In this document: positions 24,410 to 34,188 of the stretch, piece after piece
Position numbering within the stretch: the first letter of the stretch is position 1
Layout: every line of letters starts with the position of its first letter
Source of the DNA: an uncultured Burkholderiales bacterium
GTDB taxonomy: Bacteria > Pseudomonadota > Gammaproteobacteria > Burkholderiales > Burkholderiaceae_C
Assembly: GCA_903822825.1 (NCBI GenBank)
Contig: CAIJQQ010000016.1
Location: forward strand, 1-64,000
DNA length: 64,000 nucleotides
Direction of reading: 5' to 3'
Made by a program: the position numbers and the translations under genes
The notes under the pieces: model-generated
Database searches by the model: none
The model's input: the letters and a program-made list of their open reading frames with translations, nothing else
What the model was told of the DNA's origin: nothing

Positions 24410-25987
24410 TCAGGGCTGGGCAGGGGGTGCAGAAAGACAGTCGGGTCTTTCACGCGCCATTGTCTCATTCGCTTTGGTCGCGGCACCGCCTGCACGCCAC
24501 AGCCACCAAGCCTTGCCTTTGTAGACCACTTGCCACGCAGTCGAGGCCAAAGGCATTGGGTAATCAGCCGGGGTGACCAGCCAGCTTTTGCCATCGGCCG
24601 GGGTGTGCTCCAAACTGGGTATACCTTGGAGCGCCTGCCCTGCAAGGGCGTCAAAATCGGCGCCATCGAGGAATGTGCGCCGCCAGTCGTCGGTGACGTT
24701 TTGCCGCACATCTCCCCAGTCTTGAACCACCACCAGGGCCTGCTGCAAATTGCCCTCAAAAGGCAGGTCGTAGGGGTAACCGCCCGCCACATGGACGCGG
24801 TCACCACTTTGCATCAGGCAGCGCAAAGCATGCGTGGTGTCGAGGCTGGCATCTTGCAAGCTGTTGTAGCGCGCCAAGAAGTTGCCCCCCACAGCCAGTG
24901 CAAAGCTCATACTGCACACGCTATAAAACCAGATCTTGGCCGAAGGCTTGTGGGCAGTGAGCCGGTCCCAGCTGCGCGCCGCCAAGACGGCTGCGGGCAC
25001 GATGACCGGCAGGATATAACCGGCCAGTTTGGAGGTTGTGAAAGAAAAGAAGGCCAAGATCACCAGCAACCAGACCCACAGCAGCACGACCCAGCGGTCG
25101 GTTTGTCTGCTTGCCGTATTCCGGTGCTTGAGCCAAGCGCGTGCGCTCAGCGAGAGGTCCCAGAGCAAGACCAAAATCCATGGCCCCATGAAAATACCGA
25201 TGACGGGCAGGTAAAACCACCACGGCTGTGCGTTGTTGAAGTGCGAGCCGGTGAATCTGGAAAAGTGCTGACCGATGATGAAGTAATCGAGGAAGCCTGC
25301 AAATTCGCTTTGCACCCACAGCATCCAGGGCAGCGCCACCGCGCAAAACAGCAGCAAGCCCGTGAGCCAAGGCCAGCGCAGCAACTGGCGGATTTGGCCT
25401 GTGACCAGCAGCCACACCACAATGACCAGGCCAGGCAAGACGGCGCCGATCAAGCCCTTGCTCAACACACCCATGCCGCAGGCCACAAAGCCCAGCCGAG
25501 CCAACCAGGCGTCGGGCCGATCCGCGGGCTCAAAGGACAGGGCAAAAAAGCCAATCGCAACAGCGATCCATGTGGCCACCAAAAAGTCGTGGTTGATGTA
25601 CTGACCGCCGATCAAAAAGCCCACGCTGGTGCCCAGCACCCAATTGACGCGGCGTGAAAACAATTCGCCATAAACTTTTCTGACACCCAGGTGCAGGCAC
25701 ACCAGCAAGAGCAAGGCGTGGGATGCGGTGACGAAACGGGCAGCCCACACACTGACCCCGACAGCGCTGAACATTTCGGCTTGCAACCAATAAAGCAGCG
25801 GAGGTTTGTGAAAGAAGGGAATGCCGTTGAGCCGGGGAATGAGCCAGTCGCCAGACACAAACATCCAACGACCGATGTCGGCGTAGCGCCCTTCGTCTGG
25901 CAGGGAAAGTGGCCTGATGCAGGCCAGCACCAGCAGCGTCAGCCAAATGGCGGCAATGGTCAGCCAAGACCGTTTTGTCTCTGTCAT
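24410..25987 (-). CDS. ArnT/GT83-family polyprenyl-phosphate glycosyltransferase
   Basis: A 525-residue polytopic glycosyltransferase of the GT-C fold. The catalytic loop motif RPLSLPDEGRYADIGRWM (about 25-42) is followed by SGDWLIPRLNG and PFFHKPPLLYWLQA, characteristic of ArnT-like enzymes that move a sugar from undecaprenyl phosphate. About ten hydrophobic segments span 8-380; the last 140 residues form a periplasmic domain. Its stop is 38 bases before the lptF start, so the two may be co-transcribed, giving modification and export of LPS in one unit. The acceptor (lipid A, other glycan or protein) is not determined. Confidence 0.85.
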   Translation of the reverse strand: MTETKRSWLTIAAIWLTLLVLACIRPLSLPDEGRYADIGRWMFVSGDWLIPRLNGIPFFHKPPLLYWLQAEMFSAVGVSVWAARFVTASHALLLLVCLHLGVRKVYGELFSRRVNWVLGTSVGFLIGGQYINHDFLVATWIAVAIGFFALSFEPADRPDAWLARLGFVACGMGVLSKGLIGAVLPGLVIVVWLLVTGQIRQLLRWPWLTGLLLFCAVALPWMLWVQSEFAGFLDYFIIGQHFSRFTGSHFNNAQPWWFYLPVIGIFMGPWILVLLWDLSLSARAWLKHRNTASRQTDRWVVLLWVWLLVILAFFSFTTSKLAGYILPVIVPAAVLAARSWDRLTAHKPSAKIWFYSVCSMSFALAVGGNFLARYNSLQDASLDTTHALRCLMQSGDRVHVAGGYPYDLPFEGNLQQALVVVQDWGDVRQNVTDDWRRTFLDGADFDALAGQALQGIPSLEHTPADGKSWLVTPADYPMPLASTAWQVVYKGKAWWLWRAGGAATKANETMARERPDCLSAPPAQP

Positions 25988-26168
25988 CGGTTTGGCGGTG
26001 TCATAAAAAATTGGTGCTTGATTTTATTCGATATTGTTTTCGGCGCAGGACCAAGCGAGTGCGAACGCAGACACTGAAAAACACTGAAAACCGGGTAACA
26101 ACACCCTTGTGAAGTGGGCGCAAGTCCATTAATGTGATGCGTTCTTTCACCTGTTCACTTCAACCACC

Positions 26169-26789
26169 ATGCACGCCATTCGACTTCTTGCAGCCCTTGT
26201 CACCCTTACATTGTCATCGCAGGCGTTTGCGCAAGGGCGCTTGCCGACGATTCCGCCAGAGCAGTACACGTCCGAGCAAAAGCAGGCGGTGCAGGACTTT
26301 GAAACCGTGAGAAAGGCCGCACTGCGCGGTCCGTTTCAGCCCCTGCTGCACAGCCCGCAGGTCATGACGCTGATGCGCTCCACAGGCGACTACCTGCGCT
26401 ACAAGTCGGCCATTGGCACCACCTTGAGCGAGCTGGTGATTCTGGTGGTGGCGCGTGAATGGACGCAGGACTACGAGTGGATGGTGCACCAGCCCATAGC
26501 GGTGGAGGTGGGCATCAAGGCGTCCATCACCGAAGCCATCGCCCAAGGGCGCCGCCCTCAGGGCATGAGCGATGACGAAGAAATCGTCTACGACTTCTCG
26601 GCCGAGTTGCACAAAAACAAGCACGTGTCGGACTACACCTATGCCCGCGCAGAAAAACGCTTTGGCAAGCAAGGCGTGGTGGACCTGACGGCCATCAACG
26701 CGTACTACACCTCACTGGCCATGCAGATGAACGCGGCCGAATACCAGGTGCCCAAAGACGCCAAGCGCTTGCAGCGTTTCCCCCGCTGA
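26169..26789 (+). CDS. Exported carboxymuconolactone-decarboxylase-fold protein
   Basis: A 206-residue protein with a signal peptide (MHAIRLLAALVTLTLSSQAFA) and a CMD/AhpD-like helical domain. The core SELVILVVAREWTQDYEWMVHQPIAVEVGI holds the family's Glu, Tyr-Glu and His positions, but there is no CxxC, so AhpD-type peroxidase chemistry is excluded. Most CMD proteins are cytoplasmic; a signal peptide is uncommon. Probably a periplasmic lyase or hydrolase on a small ring or keto-acid; substrate unknown. It has its own 181-bp upstream gap and no operon partner. Confidence 0.82.
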   Translation: MHAIRLLAALVTLTLSSQAFAQGRLPTIPPEQYTSEQKQAVQDFETVRKAALRGPFQPLLHSPQVMTLMRSTGDYLRYKSAIGTTLSELVILVVAREWTQDYEWMVHQPIAVEVGIKASITEAIAQGRRPQGMSDDEEIVYDFSAELHKNKHVSDYTYARAEKRFGKQGVVDLTAINAYYTSLAMQMNAAEYQVPKDAKRLQRFPR

Positions 26790-26845
26790 TGGCCCATTGA
26801 ACTGGAACACGCCTTGCCGTGTCATGGCCGCCACTAACAGCTATT

Positions 26846-26855
26846 TGTATAGACA
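26846..26855. promoter_or_regulatory. Candidate distal HutC operator
   Basis: TGTATAGACA, one base off the TGTATATACA consensus of HutC/GntR sites, lies 131 bp upstream of a stronger copy and ahead of the ABC-hut operon. The spacing of about 12.5 helical turns could allow looping. Confidence 0.5.
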
Positions 26856-26968
26856 GCAAGTTGGTGCAATTCCCGATGCCTTTTTAAAGCAGAGGGCAGA
26901 TCATGCACAGAGCTGATGACCGTTGCAGAGGAGATGTTGTTTTCTGCTTTGGATCGGCCTTTGCTTAG

Positions 26969-26993
26969 ACTTCACCCTGTATATACAGGTGAA
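26969..26993. promoter_or_regulatory. HutC operator of the ABC-hut operon
   Basis: A near-perfect palindrome with the core TGTATATACA (26977-26986) flanked by CTTCACC and GGTGAAG arms; one extra C makes it 25 bases. The core matches the known GntR/HutC-subfamily consensus. It lies 90 bases upstream of the transporter gene start and overlaps a TATA-rich stretch that could be the promoter -10, suitable for repression by HutC without urocanate. The 294-bp gap 26790-27083 holds both operators and no gene. Confidence 0.72.
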
Positions 26994-27083
26994 GTCGGTT
27001 GTCGATGGCGGCTTTTGCCTGCCTTTCAGTGCCCTGTCGGGTCGTTGAATGTGCGGGCTTGATCAACAAACAGGAGTTCCTTC

Positions 27084-28049
27084 ATGCGCAAGTCAAACGT
27101 CAAATTCGCATCGCTGCTTTTGGCCGGTGCGGTCACAGCCTCAGTGGCATTTCAAACCCAAGCCCAAGAAGTCAAGCTGGCGCTGGGCATGTCCGGTTGG
27201 ACCGGTTTCGCCCCGCTCACGTTGGCAGACAAAGCCGGCTTGTTCAAGAAACACGGGCTCGAAGTCGAGCTGAAAATGATCCCGCAAAAAGACCGGCACC
27301 TGGCCTTGGCCTCCAACGCAGTCCAGTGCGCCGCCACCACAGTGGAAACCCATGTGGCCTGGAACACCAACGGTGTGCCCATCGTGCAGATTTTTCAGAT
27401 GGACAAGTCCTATGGTGCGGACGGTCTGGCCGTGCACGGCAACGTCAGCAACTTTGCCGATCTCAAGGGCAAGACCATTGGCGTGGACGCACCGGGCACC
27501 GCGCCTTACTTTGGTCTGGCCTGGATGCTCAGCAAAAACGGCATGACCCTCAAAGACGTCAAGCTGACCACCTTGTCGCCACAGGCGGCGGCCCAGTCAT
27601 TTGTGGCGGGTCAAATCGATGCGGCCATGACGTACGAACCCTATTTGTCCACGGTGCGCAGCAACCCGCAAGCGGGCAAAATTTTGGCCACCACGCTCGA
27701 CTACCCCATGGTCATGGACACCGTGGGTTGCTCGCCAGACTGGCTCAAGGCCAATCCCAAGGCCGCGCAAAGCCTGGCCAACGCTTACTTTGACGCTTTA
27801 GAGATGATCAAGGCCGATCCGACCAAGTCCAACGAGATCATGGGTGCAGCCGTCAAGCAGACGGGCGAGGCTTTTGCCAAGTCATCGTCCTTCCTTCGCT
27901 GGCAAGACAAAACGGCCAACCAGAAGTTCTTTGCCGGTGAACTGCAAGCCTTCATGAAAGACTCGGCCGCCATCTTGCTCGAAGCCGGTGTGATCCGCAA
28001 AGCACCAACCGACTTTGCAGCCATGTTCAACACCAGCTTCATCAAGTAA
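27084..28049 (+). CDS. ABC transporter substrate-binding protein (NMT1/SsuA-like), hut-linked
   Basis: A 321-residue periplasmic binding protein with signal peptide MRKSNVKFASLLLAGAVTAS ending near TQAQ. The fold is NMT1/TauA/SsuA type: LALGMSGWTGFAPLTLADKAGLF, then the loop VQCAATTVETHVAW, DLKGKTIGVDAPGTAPYFG and FVAGQIDAAMTYEPYLS. AGGAGTT lies nine bases upstream of ATG 27084. It is the first gene of an operon with permease, ATPase, hutC and the urocanate-degrading enzymes, behind HutC operators. Most likely ligand: urocanate or another imidazole compound. This differs from the better-known HutXWV histidine transporter, which is ProU-like. Confidence 0.88.
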   Translation: MRKSNVKFASLLLAGAVTASVAFQTQAQEVKLALGMSGWTGFAPLTLADKAGLFKKHGLEVELKMIPQKDRHLALASNAVQCAATTVETHVAWNTNGVPIVQIFQMDKSYGADGLAVHGNVSNFADLKGKTIGVDAPGTAPYFGLAWMLSKNGMTLKDVKLTTLSPQAAAQSFVAGQIDAAMTYEPYLSTVRSNPQAGKILATTLDYPMVMDTVGCSPDWLKANPKAAQSLANAYFDALEMIKADPTKSNEIMGAAVKQTGEAFAKSSSFLRWQDKTANQKFFAGELQAFMKDSAAILLEAGVIRKAPTDFAAMFNTSFIK

Positions 28050-28053
28050 AGCG

Positions 28054-28887
28054 ATGCCCAACGCTCGCCCGACTTCAGCGTCTGTCACCACGGTCCGGCC
28101 ACATCGCCGTGCACTGGCTCCGCTGGAGCCGGTGCGGGCGCAGTCGCGGTGGTTGCTGGGCATCGGTTTTTTCATTGTGTTTTTTGGGGTCTGGGCGTTC
28201 TTCACGCTGGGTGGCTATGTGTCGCCCACGTTTTTGGCCAGTCCGGTCACCATGGTGCAAGAGGCCTTCCTCTTGTTCACCGAGTTCAATTTCAGCCACG
28301 ACATCGCCATGACCATCTGGCGCGTGCTGGCGGGCTTCATTTTGGCCACCTTGATCGCCGTGCCGCTGGGCATCGCCATGGGCGCGCACAAGGGGGTCGA
28401 GGCATTCCTTGAGCCCTTTGTATCGTTTTGCCGTTACCTGCCCGCCTCGGCCTTCATCCCCTTGCTGATTTTGTGGGCCGGCATTGGCGAGCTGCAAAAG
28501 GTGCTGGTGATTTTCATCGGCTCGGTGTTTCAGATCGTGCTGATGGTGGCGGTGTGCGTGGGTGCGGCGCGGCGTGACCTGGTCGAAGCCGCCTACACCC
28601 TGGGTGCCAACCCGTCGGGCATTGTCAAGCGCGTGCTGATTCCGGGCGCAGCCCCAGAGATTGCCGAAATTTTGCGTCTGGTGCTGGGCTGGGCCTGGAC
28701 CTATGTGATCGTCGCCGAGCTGATTGGTTCATCCTCGGGCATTGGCCACATGATCACTGACAGTCAAGCGCTGCTCAACACAGGCCAGATCATCTTCGGC
28801 ATCATCGTCATCGGCCTCATTGGCCTGGTGTCTGACTTCGCCTTCAAGGCACTCAACCGCCGTTTGTTTGCCTGGAGTTCACTGTGA
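28054..28887 (+). CDS. ABC transporter permease (SsuC/TauC-like), hut-linked
   Basis: A 277-residue inner-membrane permease. ATG 28054 is four bases after the upstream stop. After a polar N-terminus of about 30 residues come six hydrophobic segments: WLLGIGFFIVFFGVWAFF first, later DIAMTIWRVLAGFILATLIA. The EAA coupling loop is VEAAYTLGANPSGIVKRVLIPGA (starting near residue 178). This is the BPD_transp_1 domain of the nitrate/taurine/sulfonate class. It ends in a GTGA overlap with the ATPase gene. Partner of the binding protein at 27084. Confidence 0.92.
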   Translation: MPNARPTSASVTTVRPHRRALAPLEPVRAQSRWLLGIGFFIVFFGVWAFFTLGGYVSPTFLASPVTMVQEAFLLFTEFNFSHDIAMTIWRVLAGFILATLIAVPLGIAMGAHKGVEAFLEPFVSFCRYLPASAFIPLLILWAGIGELQKVLVIFIGSVFQIVLMVAVCVGAARRDLVEAAYTLGANPSGIVKRVLIPGAAPEIAEILRLVLGWAWTYVIVAELIGSSSGIGHMITDSQALLNTGQIIFGIIVIGLIGLVSDFAFKALNRRLFAWSSL

Positions 28888-29666
28888 GCAGCCAACTGTC
28901 CATTCAAGGCGTCTCACGCGTCTTCACCTCGCCCAAAGGTCAAACAACCCAAGCGCTGACGCCAGTGGATTGTGAGGTGCGCGAAAACGATTTCGTCACC
29001 ATTCTCGGCCCATCAGGCTGCGGCAAATCCACCTTGCTGCGCATCGTGGCGGGGCTGGACCAGCCCACCACCGGGCAGGTGCTACTGGACGGCCAACCGG
29101 TGCAAGGGCCGGGTGCCGACCGGGGCATGGTGTTTCAAAGCTATACGCTGTTCCCGTGGCTGACCATCGCGCAAAACATCCGCTTTGGCCTGCGCGAGCG
29201 CGGCATGCCCGAGCGCGAGCAAAAAGAGCGGGCCGATTTCTTCATCGCCAAAGTGGGCTTGCGCGGTTTTGAGCAGCACTTTCCCAAACAGTTGTCGGGC
29301 GGCATGCAACAGCGCACCGCGATTGCACGGGCGCTGGCCAACGACCCCAAGATTTTGTTGTTGGACGAACCCTTTGGCGCCTTGGACAACCAGACCCGCG
29401 TGCTCATGCAAGAGCTGCTCTTGGGCATTTGGGAGTCGGCGCAAAAAACGGTGCTGTTCGTCACGCATGACATTGACGAAGCCATTTTCATGGCCAACCG
29501 TGTGGCGGTGTTCAGCGCCCGCCCCGGCCGCATCAAGACCGAGTTGGCGGTGGATTTTCCGCACCCGCGCCATTACACGATCAAGACCTCGCCCGAGTTC
29601 ATGGCCCTCAAAGCGCGGCTGACCGAAGAGATCCGCGCCGAGGCCATGGCCACCGGTGTGCACTGA
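28884..29666 (+). CDS. ABC transporter ATP-binding protein, hut-linked
   Basis: A 260-residue ATPase with all motifs: Walker A GPSGCGKST (42-50), Q-loop Gln85 in VFQSYTLFPWL, signature LSGGMQQR (137-144), Walker B ILLLDEP (157-163), D-loop and switch His in VLFVTHDIDEA. The C-terminal segment (FSARPGRIKTELAVDFPHPR) is typical of the nitrate/sulfonate/taurine class. GTG 28884 overlaps the permease stop. It powers uptake with the two preceding gene products. Confidence 0.95.
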   Translation: MSSQLSIQGVSRVFTSPKGQTTQALTPVDCEVRENDFVTILGPSGCGKSTLLRIVAGLDQPTTGQVLLDGQPVQGPGADRGMVFQSYTLFPWLTIAQNIRFGLRERGMPEREQKERADFFIAKVGLRGFEQHFPKQLSGGMQQRTAIARALANDPKILLLDEPFGALDNQTRVLMQELLLGIWESAQKTVLFVTHDIDEAIFMANRVAVFSARPGRIKTELAVDFPHPRHYTIKTSPEFMALKARLTEEIRAEAMATGVH

Positions 29667-30398
29667 GTGGCGGGCGAACCCGTGGCCTTGTTCCAGCAGA
29701 TCAAAGACCACATCGCTCGCCAGATCCAAGACGGCACGCTGCGCGCCGGCGACCGCCTGCCGTCTGAGCACGAACTGGTGGCGCAGTTTGGCATTTCGCG
29801 CATGACCGTTAACCGGGCTTTGCGGGAACTGGTGGACCAGGGGCGCATCGTGCGCGTGGCCGGTGTGGGCAGCTTTGTGGCCGAAAAAAAACCACAGTCC
29901 ACTTTGCTGCAAATCGTCAACCTGGCCAGCGAGATTCGACAACGCGGCCACGACTACGCCTGCGAAATGCTGGTGGTCGAGCGCGTCGCGGCCACCCTCG
30001 AAGTGGCGGCGGCTTTGAATGTGCGCACGGGCGAGTCGGTGTTCCATTCGGTGTGCGTGCACCTGGAAGACGGCGTGCCTGTTCAGCTCGAAGACCGTTT
30101 TGTCAACCCGCAGGTGGTGCCCGACTTTGCGCAGCAAGACTTCAGTGTGCAGCAGCCTTCTGAGTTTTTGGTGCGCACCGTGCCCTTTGACGAAATCGAG
30201 CATGTGGTCGATGCCGTCTTGCCCACGCCCGAACAGGCGCAGCGCCTGCAAATGGACGCGGCCGACCCTTGCTTGCTGCTCACGCGGCGCACTTGGACGC
30301 AGGGTACGCCCGTGACCCTGGTGCGGTGCTTGCACCCCGCCAGCCGATACCGTTTGGGCAGCCGCTACCAATCCAGCGGCAACCCGATTTCTACCTGA
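29667..30398 (+). CDS. hutC: HutC, GntR-family repressor of histidine/urocanate utilisation
   Basis: A 243-residue GntR regulator of the HutC subfamily. Residues 1-70 form the winged HTH ([43 protein letters not shown]). Residues 90-235 form the UTRA effector domain ([25 protein letters not shown] strand, [22 protein letters not shown]). The GTG start directly follows the ATPase stop. In other bacteria urocanate releases HutC from its operators. Matching operators lie at 26846 and 26969, so HutC would control its own operon, transporter included. Confidence 0.95.
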   Translation: MAGEPVALFQQIKDHIARQIQDGTLRAGDRLPSEHELVAQFGISRMTVNRALRELVDQGRIVRVAGVGSFVAEKKPQSTLLQIVNLASEIRQRGHDYACEMLVVERVAATLEVAAALNVRTGESVFHSVCVHLEDGVPVQLEDRFVNPQVVPDFAQQDFSVQQPSEFLVRTVPFDEIEHVVDAVLPTPEQAQRLQMDAADPCLLLTRRTWTQGTPVTLVRCLHPASRYRLGSRYQSSGNPIST

Positions 30399-30429
30399 CC
30401 GAATTGTTGCCCCTTTCAAGGAGTTCACC

Positions 30430-32127
30430 ATGTCTTCTCTCACCGATCCCCGCCTTGACCCGACCCGCGTGGTGCGGGCTCCCCGTGGCAGCCAGCTGAC
30501 CTGCAAAAACTGGGTCACCGAAGCCGCCTACCGCATGGTTCAGAACAACCTCGACCCCGAAGTGGCCGAGAACCCGCAGAGCCTGGTGGTGTACGGCGGC
30601 ATTGGCCGTGCGGCCCGCGACTGGGCCTGCTTTGACCAGATCCTGACCTCTCTCAAAGACCTGAATGAAGACGAGTCCTTGCTGATCCAGTCGGGCAAGC
30701 CGGTGGGCGTATTCAAGACACACGCCAATGCGCCGCGTGTGTTGATCGCCAACTCCAACCTCGTGCCCAAGTGGGCCAACTGGGAGCACTTCAACGAACT
30801 CGACCGCAAGGGCTTGTTCATGTATGGGCAGATGACCGCAGGCTCTTGGATTTACATCGGCACCCAAGGCATCGTGCAAGGCACTTTTGAGACCTTCGTC
30901 GAGGCTGGCCGCCAGCACTACAACAACGACTGGACAGGCCGTTGGATCCTCACGGCGGGCCTGGGCGGCATGGGCGGCGCGCAGCCTTTGGCAGCCACTT
31001 TGGCGGGGGCTTGCTCGCTCAACATCGAATGCCAGCAAAGCAGCATCGACTTCCGTTTGCGCACCCGCTATGTGGACAAACAAGCCAAAGACCTGGACGA
31101 CGCACTCGCTTTGATCAAACACCATACCGCCGCCAAAGAGGCGATATCGATTGCCCTGCTGGGCAACGCGGCGGAGGTCTTGCCCGAGCTGGTGCGACGC
31201 GCCCAAGCGGGTGGCATGCGCCCCGACCTGGTGACCGACCAAACCTCGGCGCACGACTTGATCAACGGCTACTTGCCGCCAGGCTGGACCGTGGCGCAGT
31301 GGAAAGCTGCGCAACACGACCCCGCACAACACGCCCGCCTGAAGCAAGCCGCTTCGCAAGGCTGTGCCACCCAGGTGCAAGCCATGCTGGACTTCCAGGA
31401 CATGGGCATCCCCACGGTGGATTACGGCAACAACATCCGCCAAGTGGCGTTTGACCATGGCGTGAAAAACGCCTTTGATTTCCCCGGCTTTGTGCCCGCC
31501 TACATCCGCCCCATGTTCTGCGAAGGCAAGGGCCCGTTCCGCTGGGTGGCCTTGTCGGGCGACCCCGAAGACATCTACAAAACCGATGCCAAGATCAAGG
31601 AACTGTTCCCGAACAACACCCACACGCACCGCTGGCTGGACATGGCGCGAGAGCGCATCAGCTTTCAGGGCTTGCCTGCACGCATTTGCTGGTTGGGCCT
31701 GGGCGAGCGGCACCTGGCCGGACTGGCCTTCAACGAAATGGTGCGCACGGGCGAACTCAAAGCCCCCATCGTGATCGGGCGTGACCATCTGGACACCGGC
31801 TCGGTGGCCAGCCCTAACCGCGAAACCGAAGCCATGAAAGACGGCACCGACGCCGTGAGCGATTGGCCGCTGCTGAACGCCTTGCTCAACACCGCAGGCG
31901 GCGCCAGCTGGGTCAGCCTGCACCACGGCGGTGGCGTGGGCATGGGTTATTCGCAGCACGCAGGCATGGTCATCGTGGCCGACGGCACCGACGCGGCGGC
32001 CGAGCGTCTGGCGCGTGTGCTGGTCAACGACAGCGCCTCGGGCGTGATGCGCCACGCCGATGCTGGCTACGAGCTGGCTGTGGCCACGGCCAAAAAGCAG
32101 GGGCTGAAGCTGCCCATGGTCAAGTGA
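30430..32127 (+). CDS. hutU: Urocanate hydratase
   Basis: A 565-residue NAD-dependent urocanase converting urocanate to 4-imidazolone-5-propanoate, of normal family length. Conserved features: [38 protein letters not shown], the NAD-binding [17 protein letters not shown], the active-site Cys in [13 protein letters not shown], and the C-terminal [16 protein letters not shown] 30430 has AAGGAG upstream and is 31 bases after hutC. In most hut operons hutH lies next to it; here hutC is the direct neighbour and no histidine ammonia-lyase is found. Confidence 0.98.
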   Translation: MSSLTDPRLDPTRVVRAPRGSQLTCKNWVTEAAYRMVQNNLDPEVAENPQSLVVYGGIGRAARDWACFDQILTSLKDLNEDESLLIQSGKPVGVFKTHANAPRVLIANSNLVPKWANWEHFNELDRKGLFMYGQMTAGSWIYIGTQGIVQGTFETFVEAGRQHYNNDWTGRWILTAGLGGMGGAQPLAATLAGACSLNIECQQSSIDFRLRTRYVDKQAKDLDDALALIKHHTAAKEAISIALLGNAAEVLPELVRRAQAGGMRPDLVTDQTSAHDLINGYLPPGWTVAQWKAAQHDPAQHARLKQAASQGCATQVQAMLDFQDMGIPTVDYGNNIRQVAFDHGVKNAFDFPGFVPAYIRPMFCEGKGPFRWVALSGDPEDIYKTDAKIKELFPNNTHTHRWLDMARERISFQGLPARICWLGLGERHLAGLAFNEMVRTGELKAPIVIGRDHLDTGSVASPNRETEAMKDGTDAVSDWPLLNALLNTAGGASWVSLHHGGGVGMGYSQHAGMVIVADGTDAAAERLARVLVNDSASGVMRHADAGYELAVATAKKQGLKLPMVK

Positions 32128-32209
32128 GCTAAAGGTCGGCATGCAAAGAAGCACCCAGCCCAAGCTGCCCTTGTGCGGGTGCTCAGCTCGACATGGCGAC
32201 GCGATTCAA

Positions 32210-32283
32210 TGTGGGAGCCCCGCCCTCGGGGCGATGGCTGGTGGGCTGCGGAGGGTAATCGCGGCGGGGGCGCCGCTCCTACA
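32210..32283. repeat. REP/BIME-like dispersed palindrome, copy 1
   Basis: Two arms in inverted orientation. The left arm holds a hairpin AGCCCCGCCCTCGGGGC and the right arm GCGGCGGGGGCGCCGC, with outer ends TGTGGGAG and CTCCTACA. It lies between hutU and hutD inside the hut operon and could act as an mRNA processing or stability element. Same element as 41909-41983 and 63884-63958. Confidence 0.8.
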
Positions 32284-32314
32284 AAAACCGGGTCGATGAC
32301 ACATCTTTATTGAA

Positions 32315-32911
32315 ATGCCCATGACACTGCACCGATTCGATGTGGGTGAATTACCGGCCACGCCCTGGAAGAACGGCGGCGGCGTGACGCGCGAGATCGT
32401 CTGCCAGCCCCAAAGTGCGGGTCTGGGCGCTGGGATGAACGATTTTGATTGGCGTGTGAGCATTGCGCACATTGCCAGTGACGGGCCGTTTTCGTCTTTT
32501 CCGGGCGTTGACAGGATCATCACTTTGCTGAGTGGCGGGGGTGTGCATCTTTTGAGCGAGGGTGGTCAGGTCAACCATCGACTGGACATGCCTCTGGCTC
32601 CGTTTGCGTTTGCGGGCGAAGCCCCCATCCATGCCCGCCTGCTGGCGGGGGACTGCCGCGACTTCAACGTCATGACCCGACGCGCTGTTTGCAGCGCTTC
32701 GCTGCAGGTGGTGCGCAGTGCCTGCGATGGGCCAGCCGCGTCGCAGGGCTTGTTGATGGCGGTGCAAGGGCATTGGCAACTCGAAGGTGTAAGTGCTGAA
32801 ACACTTGCGCCGCAACAAGGCCTTTGGTGGACCGGTGCCGCCATGGCGTGGCGCTTGCAGCCACAAGGCGATGACCCGGCATTGCTGGCGTTGACACTTC
32901 ACTTTCACTGA
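32315..32911 (+). CDS. hutD: HutD family protein
   Basis: A 198-residue double-cupin HutD protein. The diagnostic N-terminal pattern is [24 protein letters not shown], followed by [48 protein letters not shown] and DFNVMTRR. HutD is thought, from work in Pseudomonas, to limit excessive hut expression by binding urocanate or formylglutamate; it is not a catalytic step. ATG 32315 or the in-frame ATG 32321 could start it. It lies 187 bases after hutU, the gap holding a REP element, and 2 bases before hutI. Confidence 0.93.
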   Translation: MPMTLHRFDVGELPATPWKNGGGVTREIVCQPQSAGLGAGMNDFDWRVSIAHIASDGPFSSFPGVDRIITLLSGGGVHLLSEGGQVNHRLDMPLAPFAFAGEAPIHARLLAGDCRDFNVMTRRAVCSASLQVVRSACDGPAASQGLLMAVQGHWQLEGVSAETLAPQQGLWWTGAAMAWRLQPQGDDPALLALTLHFH

Positions 32912-32913
32912 AC

Positions 32914-34188
32914 ATGAACGCTTCACTGTCCCCAGATTCATGGCCCAGCGCCGATGGCGTTTGGCACTCCCTTCACTTGGCGCCTGAGGCCTTGGGCGCA
33001 GGCACTTCAGCGGTGTCTGATGCGGCCATCGTGGTCGAGCAAGGGGCCATCGTCTGGGTGGGCGCGCAGGCCGATTTGCCAGCCGCATATCGGCAATTGC
33101 CTCAACACAACGGCCAGGGTGCCTTGGTCACACCCGGCTTGGTCGATTGCCACACGCACTTGGTGTACGGCGGGCAGCGTGCCAATGAATTTGCCATGCG
33201 CCTGGCCGGAGCCAGTTACGAAGAGGTGGCGCGCGCCGGGGGCGGCATTGTGTCGAGCGTCAAGGCCACACGCCAGGCCAGCGAAGACGACTTGTTCGAC
33301 GCGGCCGTGCCCCGTTTGCAAGCCTTGCTGGCCGAAGGCGTTTGCGCCATCGAGATCAAATCGGGTTATGGCCTGAGCCTGGAACACGAGCGCAAACAAC
33401 TGCGTGTGGCCCGGCGTTTGGGCGAGGTGTTTGGCGTCACGGTGCGCACCACGTTTTTGGGCGCGCACGCGCTGCCGCCCGAATACGCTGGGCGCAGCGA
33501 CGATTACATCCGTCGGGTGTGTGAAGAGATGATGCCCGCACTCGCGGCCGAAGGCCTGGTGGACGCGGTGGATGTGTTTTGCGAAACCATCGGATTCACC
33601 CTGGCGCAAACCGAGCAAGTGTTCCAGGCCGCGCATGTGCTGGGTTTGCCAGTCAAGTTGCATGCCGAGCAGCTGTCGGACATGGGCGGCTCGGCGCTGG
33701 CGGCGCGTTTCGGCGCGCTGTCGTGCGACCACATCGAACACCTGAGCGCCGAAGGCATTGCCGCCATGCGGCAAGCCGGCACGGTGGCGGTGCTCTTGCC
33801 CGGCGCGTACTTCACCCTGCGCGACACCCACATGCCGCCCATTGCAGCCCTCCGCGCAGCGGGTGTGCCCATGGCGGTGTCCACCGACCACAACCCGGGC
33901 ACCTCACCTGCTTTGAGCTTGCTGCTGATGGTCAACATGGCCTGCACTTTGTTCAAATTCACAGTGCCCGAAGCGCTGGCGGGCGTGACGCGCCATGCCG
34001 CGCAGGCGCTGGGCTTGCAGGCCACGCACGGGCGCATTGCCGTGGGCTGCCCCGCCAATTTTGTGCTCTGGCCTTTGGGCGATGTGGCAGAGCTCGCCTA
34101 TTGGCTGGGCCAGCGCCCGGCCTGCAGCGTGGTGCGCCAAGGCCGTTTGGCGGTCGACGGCATGGGCGTGCAGCGGAGCGCAACATGA
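32914..34188 (+). CDS. hutI: Imidazolonepropionase
   Basis: A 424-residue metal-dependent amidohydrolase opening the imidazolone ring to N-formimidoylglutamate. Zinc and substrate motifs: [19 protein letters not shown], the [20 protein letters not shown] segment, [19 protein letters not shown], and [16 protein letters not shown] with the catalytic Asp. The N-terminus is about 15 residues longer than usual. It overlaps hutF by four bases (ATGA), consistent with coupled translation in the hut operon. Confidence 0.97.
   Translation: MNASLSPDSWPSADGVWHSLHLAPEALGAGTSAVSDAAIVVEQGAIVWVGAQADLPAAYRQLPQHNGQGALVTPGLVDCHTHLVYGGQRANEFAMRLAGASYEEVARAGGGIVSSVKATRQASEDDLFDAAVPRLQALLAEGVCAIEIKSGYGLSLEHERKQLRVARRLGEVFGVTVRTTFLGAHALPPEYAGRSDDYIRRVCEEMMPALAAEGLVDAVDVFCETIGFTLAQTEQVFQAAHVLGLPVKLHAEQLSDMGGSALAARFGALSCDHIEHLSAEGIAAMRQAGTVAVLLPGAYFTLRDTHMPPIAALRAAGVPMAVSTDHNPGTSPALSLLLMVNMACTLFKFTVPEALAGVTRHAAQALGLQATHGRIAVGCPANFVLWPLGDVAELAYWLGQRPACSVVRQGRLAVDGMGVQRSAT

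Noticed and set aside
26790..27083. Small gene or tRNA in the gap before the ABC importer
   Set aside because: No cloverleaf or convincing ORF; the conserved-looking content is the two HutC operator palindromes.
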